This document shows, piece after piece, positions 1 to 5,700 of a DNA stretch of 8,290 nucleotides. This DNA comes from Candidatus Heimdallarchaeota archaeon (GTDB taxonomy: Archaea; Asgardarchaeota; Heimdallarchaeia; Heimdallarchaeales; Heimdallarchaeaceae): contig JAGLTP010000219.1 of assembly GCA_023135215.1 (NCBI GenBank), positions 1 to 8,290 of the forward strand, in the 5' to 3' direction. The notes under the pieces were generated by a model. That model did no database searches. It saw only the letters and a list, made by a program, of their open reading frames with translations, and was not told where the DNA came from. Both the position numbers and the translations under genes were made by a program. Position 1 is the first letter of the stretch. Each line of letters starts with the position of its first letter.

Positions 1-587
1 TTATCTTTTATGAATATCAAATATACTACCATAAAAACGAGGGCAATTGCACCATAAATATAGAGCATCGAAGTCAAATCTTGACCAGGTACGAGAAATG
101 GAGTAATAAACATTCCAAATAATATTCCCAGTAACACAAACATTGTCCCTAAACTTGTTGCAAGCGCTTTTTCATCCCCACCAAACCAATTTGAAGACAC
201 TTTTGTGAAAGAGTTTAGTAAGAAGGGTTGTCCTATAGCACAACCAATTTGGAAAACTAAAACCCAACGATACTGAGTAGAAACAGCTCGTAAAATCCCA
301 AAAACACCTGTAAGTACAACACCTATTCCTGTACCCCATTTCAAACCAAATTTATCAAGAGCTAATGCAGCAGGAATATTCATGGGGATATATACAAGCA
401 TAAACACCAATGATAACATGAATATTGGGGTAGTTGTTGTTTTACCATAGAAATCCATTGCTTTTGGAGTGATAGCTGCAAACGTTATCCAAATAATCTG
501 ATTGATTAGAGTTACTAGACCAAATAAAAGAAGAACAATCCAGCGATAACCGTATACTTTGTAATCTGTAGTTGCTGTTGAATTCAT
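1..587 (-). CDS. FLVCR-like major facilitator superfamily transporter, N-terminal half (partial)
   Basis: This is a membrane transporter cut by the left window edge: 195 codons are visible, roughly the first half of a 12-TM MFS protein. Six hydrophobic segments can be read at about residues 15-39, 53-77, 85-103, 107-127, 144-166 and 172-193. The loop after TM2 carries the MFS motif-A remnant D78-K-F-G-L-K83. The opening YRWIVLLLFGL, the TM1 element around W33, the run YIPMNIPAALALDKFG and the TM4-5 stretch GQPFLL...SNWFG match my memory of the FLVCR/DIRC2 family, whose animal members carry choline, ethanolamine or heme. W33 and Q120 seem to fall where FLVCR1/2 have choline-coordinating Trp and Gln residues; that is recall, not an alignment. 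The substrate here is unknown. ATG at 587 is chosen because an in-frame TAA lies three codons upstream, no Shine-Dalgarno is present, and a TATA box sits about 26 nt upstream, which suggests a leaderless mRNA. The MFS call is firm; the FLVCR subfamily is likely. Confidence 0.85.
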   Translation of the reverse strand, partial: MNSTATTDYKVYGYRWIVLLLFGLVTLINQIIWITFAAITPKAMDFYGKTTTTPIFMLSLVFMLVYIPMNIPAALALDKFGLKWGTGIGVVLTGVFGILRAVSTQYRWVLVFQIGCAIGQPFLLNSFTKVSSNWFGGDEKALATSLGTMFVLLGILFGMFITPFLVPGQDLTSMLYIYGAIALVFMVVYLIFIKD

Positions 588-608
588 ACGGTTAAATTAA
601 TTCACTAA

Positions 609-616
609 TTTATAAA
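609..616 (-). promoter_or_regulatory. Archaeal-type TATA box for the transporter gene
   Basis: TTTATAAA is centred about 26 nt upstream of the A of the transporter ATG at 587. In archaea transcription starts about 25-27 nt downstream of the TATA centre, so the predicted start coincides with the initiation codon. The absence of any Shine-Dalgarno sequence before this ATG agrees with a leaderless message. The octamer is palindromic, so the strand is assigned from the neighbouring gene. Confidence 0.55.
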
Positions 617-620
617 ATTT

Positions 621-635
621 AATCCTTGAAGGATT
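621..635. promoter_or_regulatory. 7-1-7 palindrome next to the transporter TATA box (possible operator)
   Basis: AATCCTT-G-AAGGATT is a perfect inverted repeat with a single central base. It lies 4 bp upstream of the TATA box on the transporter strand, where the BRE and activator or repressor contacts fall. The one-base centre rules out an RNA hairpin and suits a dimeric DNA-binding regulator. It is more GC-containing than the surrounding DNA, which makes chance slightly less likely, but no regulator is identified. Confidence 0.35.
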
Positions 636-678
636 GTGAAACATTCATTTTTCAATAAATCTTCACTTTTTATAATAC

Positions 679-1530
679 TTAACCAGTGTATTTGATGAAT
701 GTTCCTTCTCTGTATTCAGCAAAAGCTATTCTGATTTCTTCTTGAGTGTTCATGACTATTGGACCTTGCCAAGAGACAGACTCACCAATAGGCTTCCCAG
801 AGATTAGGAGAAAATGAAGTAAACTATCTTCTGTTGAGATTTTAACAATATCTCCATCTTCGAAGATAATAAGATTATCTTTACCTAGTAGAGGATTACG
901 TTCAAGATTGAAAAATCCCTCCCCTTGTATAATGTAAGCAAAAACATTGTGTCCTTTCTTCACTTTATGAATAAATTCTGAATTTGGATTAATCTTTACA
1001 TCAAGATATTCAGGTTCAGTAACAATGTCTTGGACGGGACCTTTTATTCCATCCACTTCTCCACAAATGATCTTTACTTTAGCACCACCGATCTCTATTT
1101 CAGGAATTTCCGCTTTCTTAACATCACGGTAACGAGGATCCATCATCTTGTGAGAACTTGGAAGATTAGCCCATAATTGAAAACCACCCATTATTCCTTC
1201 AGCTCTTTCAGGCATTTCTTGATGAATGATACCACTTCCAGCAGTCATCCACTGCACATCACCTGATTCTATCACACCAGCGTTTCCAAGGCTATCTTCA
1301 TGTTTCACACTTCCATGAAGCATATAGGTAATGGTTTCAATTCCTCTATGTGGATGCCAAGGAAAACCAGCAATATAGTCATCTGGATTATCAGAATGAA
1401 AATCATCTAGAAGTAAAAATGGATCTAGTTTAGGGTGATCTTGCCCAAAAGCTCTATTTAACCTTACTCCCGCACCTTCTATTGTAGGTTGACTTTTCAT
1501 AACACTATGGATTCTTCTATCTTCAAGCAA
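679..1530 (-). CDS. Pirin family protein (bicupin, metal-binding)
   Basis: This is a pirin, a two-domain cupin of about the family's usual length (283 residues here; human pirin has 290). The N-terminal cupin keeps the complete metal set H59-x-H61 in the WHPHRGIET motif, and H103-x-E105 in the SGIIHQEMPE motif; human pirin uses the equivalent His, His, His and Glu to bind iron. The hallmark QPTIEGAGV and the FLLLDDF element lie upstream of these, and the second cupin follows from about residue 165. Family members act as quercetin dioxygenases or transcriptional cofactors; the role here is not known. Start choice is uncertain: TTG at 1530 has GGTG six bases upstream and gives the usual distance to the QPT motif. 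GTG 1539 or TTG 1542 fit a leaderless mRNA from the TATA box at 1564-1571. An in-frame TAA at 1546-1548 bounds the frame. The transporter gene follows on the same strand after 91 nt but has its own promoter candidate. Confidence 0.93.
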   Translation of the reverse strand: MLEDRRIHSVMKSQPTIEGAGVRLNRAFGQDHPKLDPFLLLDDFHSDNPDDYIAGFPWHPHRGIETITYMLHGSVKHEDSLGNAGVIESGDVQWMTAGSGIIHQEMPERAEGIMGGFQLWANLPSSHKMMDPRYRDVKKAEIPEIEIGGAKVKIICGEVDGIKGPVQDIVTEPEYLDVKINPNSEFIHKVKKGHNVFAYIIQGEGFFNLERNPLLGKDNLIIFEDGDIVKISTEDSLLHFLLISGKPIGESVSWQGPIVMNTQEEIRIAFAEYREGTFIKYTG

Positions 1531-1563
1531 ATATAACACCAAAGCTTAGTTACGTAAAAAAAG

Positions 1564-1571
1564 TATATAAA
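1564..1571 (-). promoter_or_regulatory. TATA box for the pirin gene
   Basis: On the minus strand this reads TTTATATA, identical to the core archaeal box A and to the box upstream of the uvrA gene. Its centre predicts transcription starting near 1540. That gives either a leaderless message beginning at GTG 1539 or a leader of about 10 nt carrying GGTG before TTG 1530. Confidence 0.5.
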
Positions 1572-1593
1572 GTTTATATCTGTTAGGAATTTA

Positions 1594-1600
1594 CAAAAAG
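1594..1600 (-). terminator. Possible oligo-T terminator after the flavoprotein gene
   Basis: The minus strand has the run CTTTTTG, 10 nt beyond the flavoprotein stop codon at 1610-1612. Archaeal termination commonly occurs at short T runs without a hairpin. In DNA this AT-rich the run may be chance, so the call is weak. Confidence 0.2.
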
Positions 1601-1609
1601 AATAATACT

Positions 1610-2077
1610 TTATGATTCTCCGCTCATAGCTTTTCTAAATGCTTCGTCTTTGTGATAATCAAAAGAAGCAAATTTGGTAGGTTTAACTGTAACTTTCATC
1701 CATTTTGTTAGCGACTTGGCACCTTTCCAATATACTTGAGCTTCTTCTTCGCTCATATACCTTCGAAAACAGGTTAAACCTTCTTCTTCAGTACCTTCAG
1801 ATCCAAATTCTGCTTCTCCGTAAACTATCACTCCTTTTGTTTGTTCTTCTTGGTTATCTATCATCACTGTGATTTTATTATTTCTCTGAATATTTCTAGA
1901 TTTTTGACTGTTTTCAGGAGAAAAAATAATTATATTCTCATCCTCAAGATAGAACCAGACAGGAACAGAATGAATTGTACCATTTTTATTTAAACTACAA
2001 ATTCTAGCAATCTTCATTTCTTTCAAAAATTCATAAATTTCTTCCTTATTCATAGGTGGTGGTCCTTTATAACTCAT
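1610..2077 (-). CDS. Pyridoxamine 5'-phosphate oxidase-like FMN/F420-binding split-barrel protein
   Basis: A 155-residue single-domain protein of the flavin-reductase-like split-barrel superfamily. The N-terminal helix (about residues 10-22) leads into the family pattern ARICSLNKNGTIHSVPVWF (24-42). It is followed by a strand-rich core, the phosphate-contact-like K59-S-R61-N62, and the ITVMIDN strand (69-75) with its GVIVYGEAEF partner (82-91). Relatives bind FMN, FAD, F420 or heme and reduce small molecules; the cofactor cannot be decided here, and a true PdxH role in B6 synthesis is unlikely at this length. ATG 2077 is favoured because GGTGA precedes it by a few bases. A second ATG at 2051-2053 (residue 9) would also give a complete domain and is the only option if the TATAAA-like sequence at 2088-2095 drives expression. 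The gene is divergent from the SRPBCC gene, with 149 bp between start codons. Confidence 0.85.
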   Translation of the reverse strand: MSYKGPPPMNKEEIYEFLKEMKIARICSLNKNGTIHSVPVWFYLEDENIIIFSPENSQKSRNIQRNNKITVMIDNQEEQTKGVIVYGEAEFGSEGTEEEGLTCFRRYMSEEEAQVYWKGAKSLTKWMKVTVKPTKFASFDYHKDEAFRKAMSGES

Positions 2078-2097
2078 TTTTCACCAAATTATAAAGG
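2064..2097. repeat. Perfect 9-bp inverted repeat around the flavoprotein start codon
   Basis: CCTTTATAA at 2064-2072 and its exact reverse complement TTATAAAGG at 2089-2097 are separated by 16 bp that hold the Shine-Dalgarno GGTGA and the ATG of the minus-strand flavoprotein gene. As DNA, the half-sites have centres 25 bp apart and could be bound by a regulator. As RNA, they could form a 9-bp AU-rich stem displaying the initiation region in its loop. Each arm also resembles a TATA box, so part of the symmetry may come from base composition. Confidence 0.4.
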
Positions 2098-2108
2098 GTT
2101 GAGAAAGA

Positions 2109-2116
2109 ATTTAAGG
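2109..2116 (-). promoter_or_regulatory. Candidate TATA box for the flavoprotein gene
   Basis: The minus strand reads CCTTAAAT, centred about 36 nt upstream of ATG 2077. This predicts a leader of about 10 nt containing GGTGA. The same octamer appears in the opposite orientation at 2177-2184 before the divergent SRPBCC gene. Competing AT-rich boxes on this strand lie at 2126-2135 and 2088-2095. Confidence 0.35.
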
Positions 2117-2176
2117 TTTTGGTGAATCTTATAATATTATTCCTTTACATCGATTGAATATTTGAGAAATCCTCTT

Positions 2177-2186
2177 CCTTAAATAA
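2177..2186 (+). promoter_or_regulatory. Candidate TATA box for the SRPBCC gene
   Basis: CCTTAAATAA is centred about 46 nt upstream of ATG 2227. It predicts transcription from about 2208 and a leader of roughly 19 nt that contains the strong AAAGGAGAT ribosome-binding site at 2212-2220. It mirrors the box of the divergent flavoprotein gene. Confidence 0.45.
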
Positions 2187-2213
2187 GTAAAAACTAATTC
2201 GTACATATAATAA

Positions 2214-2220
2214 AGGAGAT
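2214..2220 (+). promoter_or_regulatory. Strong Shine-Dalgarno of the SRPBCC gene
   Basis: AGGAGAT ends 6 nt before ATG 2227, with the GGAG core 8 nt from it. This fixes the start. It is the only GGAG-type site in the window; the other leadered genes use GGTG. Confidence 0.7.
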
Positions 2221-2226
2221 GGAAAA

Positions 2227-2673
2227 ATGGACAAAATAATCTATCATTCAATTGCTCTTGAATGTTCTACTCATAATGCATTTGAATTCTTTACAAAGAA
2301 TGAACTACTTGAGCAATGGTTAGCTAAAGAAGCTGATGTGGAGCCAAAGGTAGGAGGAAAATATGAATTATTTTGGGTGCCTGAGGACAAAGAGAATGAT
2401 AGTACAATAGGATGTAAAATAATCGCTCTCCAACATGACAAATTCCTTTCTTTCGAATGGAAAGGACCTAAAATGTACAAGCATTTTATGAATAATGTTA
2501 GACCTTTGACTAATGTAGTAGTAACTTTCATTCCAATTGATGGAGGAACAGAGATTCATCTGCTGCATACAGGCTGGAGAGATTCACCAGAATGGGAAGA
2601 GGCTAGAAAATGGTTCGATAACCAATGGGAATTATCGTTTGCTAACCTTCAGCAGTGCTTAATTAAAGAATAA
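2227..2673 (+). CDS. SRPBCC/AHSA1-type domain protein
   Basis: A 148-residue START-like (Bet v1/SRPBCC fold) protein of the AHSA1 group. The usual order of landmarks is present: an initial strand with A/C-rich turn (8-18), the helix ending in LLEQWLA (27-33), the EPKVGGKYELF turn and strand (39-49), LSFEWKGP (74-81), the strand VVVTFIPIDGGTEIHLLHTGW (97-117), and a long C-terminal helix starting near W129 with W134 and L142. These proteins fold as a helix-grip barrel with a hydrophobic pocket. Prokaryotic members are often stress-linked or toxin/solvent-responsive, but the ligand is generally unknown and is unknown here. It is soluble, with no signal peptide. It is transcribed away from the flavoprotein gene, and the double uvrA follows in the same direction after 113 nt with its own TATA box. 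ATG 2227 is supported by the strong GGAG site. Confidence 0.88.
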   Translation: MDKIIYHSIALECSTHNAFEFFTKNELLEQWLAKEADVEPKVGGKYELFWVPEDKENDSTIGCKIIALQHDKFLSFEWKGPKMYKHFMNNVRPLTNVVVTFIPIDGGTEIHLLHTGWRDSPEWEEARKWFDNQWELSFANLQQCLIKE

Positions 2674-2727
2674 TTCTAATTGAAAAATTTAAAACCATTC
2701 TTAGTAAAAAAATGAAAAATCTACTTC

Positions 2728-2735
2728 TTTATATA
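2728..2735 (+). promoter_or_regulatory. TATA box for the double uvrA gene
   Basis: TTTATATA matches core archaeal box A exactly and repeats the pirin box. It predicts transcription from about 2757-2758, leaving a leader near 29 nt with AGGTG just before TTG 2787. This intergenic region (2674-2786) shows no other feature and no recognisable LexA/SOS-type palindrome. Confidence 0.55.
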
Positions 2736-2775
2736 GTGATAACTTTGCATTAAAATAGACTCAAAAGATAGGTTT

Positions 2776-2780
2776 AGGTG
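2776..2780 (+). promoter_or_regulatory. AGGTG ribosome-binding site that decides the uvrA start
   Basis: AGGTG is followed by a 6-nt spacer and TTG 2787. The upstream alternative GTG 2778 overlaps this site, sits directly after an in-frame TAG (2775-2777), and has only a weak AGGT at 4 nt. Starting at TTG gives MAKNSIEVIGAQENNLRNI, the normal N-terminus of UvrA. Confidence 0.6.
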
Positions 2781-2786
2781 TGGATA

Positions 2787-5700
2787 TTGGCTAAGAACTC
2801 TATTGAGGTCATAGGCGCTCAGGAGAACAATTTACGCAACATCTCAGTTGAGATTCCACATGATAAATTTATAGTTATTTCAGGCATATCAGGAAGTGGA
2901 AAAAGTTCCTTAGCTTTTGACACAATCTATCTTGAAGCACAGAGAAGATATATGGAAACTCTGTCAGCTTATGCAAGACAATTTATCGGTAATTTTGATA
3001 GACCACAGGTCGAACATATCGATGGTCTTCGACCAACTATATCTATAGATCAGAAAACTATTTCGAGGAATCCGAGAAGCACTGTAGGTACTTTAACAGA
3101 GATTTATGATTATATGAGAGTACTATTTGCGAGAGTTGGTATTCCACATTGTCCATCATGCAAGATTAGGATAGAAGCTCAACCCTCAGATCAAGTTATT
3201 GAACAGATCTTTGCTTCTTTTGAAGGACAAAGAATCAAGATAGTAGCTCCAATGTTCGAGAAAAGGAAAGGGGAGTATAGAAAAGAATTAGTTCAATGGA
3301 AAGAAGATGGTTACATCAGGTTAATCGTGGATGGGAAGGAAGTAAACTTAGATGATGAAGAAGTACAATTAGAGAGATATGTAGCTCATGATATTGAGAT
3401 AATTGTTGATAGGAATAAATGTGAAAGAAAGAATGAACCTTTGATTCTTGACAGTGTGAACCTAGCGCTTGAGCTTACGAAGGGTAGAATAAAAATTATT
3501 GGGGAGAAGGAGGAAAGAGTTTACTCAACAAAACTAGTTTGTCCACAGTGTGGTTTAGCAGTAAATGAGTTCAACCCTAGAGACTTCTCTCATAATACAG
3601 CTGTTGGTGCATGCCAAAGATGTAAAGGATTAGGAAATGTTGCGGAGATATCTCCTCAGAAGTTCATAGTAGATCCCAGTCTTTCAATAGCCGATGGAGC
3701 TATTGCTACCATGACCAAGAACAAGAAACACATTACATATGCATCTATAGGTTTGAAGAACATCAATGTTATTGCTCAAGAAAATGGCTTTGATATTAAC
3801 ACTCCTATAAAGAACTTATCTGAAGAACAATTAGATAAATTACTTTACGGAACTGGAAATAGAGAATATCATCTAACATGGAACTGGGATAGTCAAGCAG
3901 CTAAATGGAGCGGGAAGGGAGAATGGACAACTAGATGGAGAGGATTAATAACAGCTACAATGGAAGCTTATTACAGACTTACATCAGAACACAGACGAAA
4001 AATGCTTGAAGAACTAATGGAAAAGACAAAATGTCCAGATTGTAAAGGAATGAGACTCAAACCTGAAAGTTTAGCAGTTCTGTTTAATGGGAAGAATATT
4101 GCAGAACTCAACAAATTGGAAATCGATAAGTGTCTTAAGTTCTTTGAGGAAGTCAAACTAACAAGAGAAGAGGAAATTATTGGTAAACCTCTTCTGAAAG
4201 AAATAAAAAACAGACTATCTTTCTTACTGAAAGTAGGACTGCATTATCTAACAATGAATAGAGCTGCAAGTGAGTTAAGTGGAGGAGAAGCTCAGAGAAC
4301 TAGATTAGCGACTCAGATAGGCTCAAAGCTCCAAGGTGTAAATTATGTTTTAGATGAACCTTCAATTGGATTGGCTAATAGAGATAATCAAAAACTTCTC
4401 AGCTCTTTGAAAACTCTCAGAGATGGTGGGAATACAGTTATAGTTGTTGAACATGATGAAGACACTCTTCGTTCAGCTGATCTGCTGTTAGATTTAGGTC
4501 CAGGAGCAGGAGACGAGGGTGGAGAAGTACTATTCCTAAAGGATCCTAAGGAATTATCTGAAAAAGATTCAAAGAAATCAATCACTGCAAAATATCTATT
4601 GGGATTAGATGAGATTGAGATTCCAAAGAAAAGGAGAACAAGTAAAAAATTCCTTACTCTCAAAGGAGCATCTCATAATAACTTAAAGCAGATAGATGTA
4701 AGCATTCCTTTAGGAACATTCACGTGTGTTACTGGTGTCTCAGGAAGCGGAAAATCTTCTTTAGTTGCAGATACACTTTATCCAATTCTAGTAAATAAAC
4801 TTCATAATGGAAAACAAAGACCTGGTAGATACAAGAGTCTAGACGGTTTAGAGAACATTGACAAGGTTGTCGTAATTAATCAATCGCCTATAGGTAGAAC
4901 ATCAAGATCTAATCCTGCAACTTATACAAAAGTAATGGATCATATTAGAGATTTATTTGCAACCATTCCAACAGCTAAGCTTAGAGGGTATACCAAAACA
5001 AGATTCAGTTTTAATACAAAATTAGGTAGATGTGAAGCGTGTAAAGGACATGGTTATAATAAAATAGAGATGACCCTTCTTCCTGATGTTGAAGTTGAAT
5101 GTGAAATTTGTAAAAGCAAAAGATATGATGATGAAACTTTGAAGATTAAATATAGGGGTCATTCTATAGCTGATATATTGAACATGACAATAAGTAGAGC
5201 AATGGGAGTGTTTGAAAATATACCAAAAATTCACCGTATATTGCAAACTTTAATTGATGTAGGATTAGATTATATACAACTCGGGCAATCAAGCACAACT
5301 ATATCAGGTGGAGAAGCTCAGAGGATAAAACTTAGCAGAGAATTATCGAAGATATCTACAGGCAAAACACTGTATATCCTAGATGAATCGACAACAGGAT
5401 TAAGTTTTGAAGATATAAAGAAGTTGTTAAATGTTCTTCAAAGGTTGGTTGATAAGGGAAATACAGTCTTAATTATTGAGCATAATTTAGATGTCATCAA
5501 AGTAGCTGATTTTGTCATAGATTTAGGTCCTGAGGGTGGAGAAGAAAATGGTGGGTATCTAGTAGATTTAGGTACTCCAGAAGAAATTCTTGAAAATGAG
5601 CTTTCATATACTGGACAAGCATTGAAGAAAGTACTAACTGATGATTATAAAGAGGAAGAAGAGGAACCAACAAAAGTAGAAGAAGAGGATTTAGATCCAT

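Noticed and set aside
2131..2140. 10-bp palindrome ATAATATTAT in the divergent intergenic region
   Set aside because: It is made only of A and T in AT-rich DNA and does not extend, so chance is the simpler explanation.
2206..2211. Bacterial -10 box TATAAT before the SRPBCC gene
   Set aside because: No TTGACA-like -35 lies at 16-18 bp upstream, and it is only 15 nt from the ATG, overlapping the region just before the Shine-Dalgarno; archaeal TATA boxes explain the set of genes better.
2271..2568. Two short minus-strand open frames (86 and 66 codons) opposite the SRPBCC gene
   Set aside because: They lie wholly antisense to a well-supported gene, have Ser/Phe-rich composition typical of reverse reading, and lack a ribosome-binding site or any family resemblance.
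2778..2780. GTG as the uvrA start
   Set aside because: It overlaps the AGGTG site, has a poor Shine-Dalgarno of its own, and adds three residues not expected in UvrA; TTG 2787 fits better, although GTG cannot be fully excluded.
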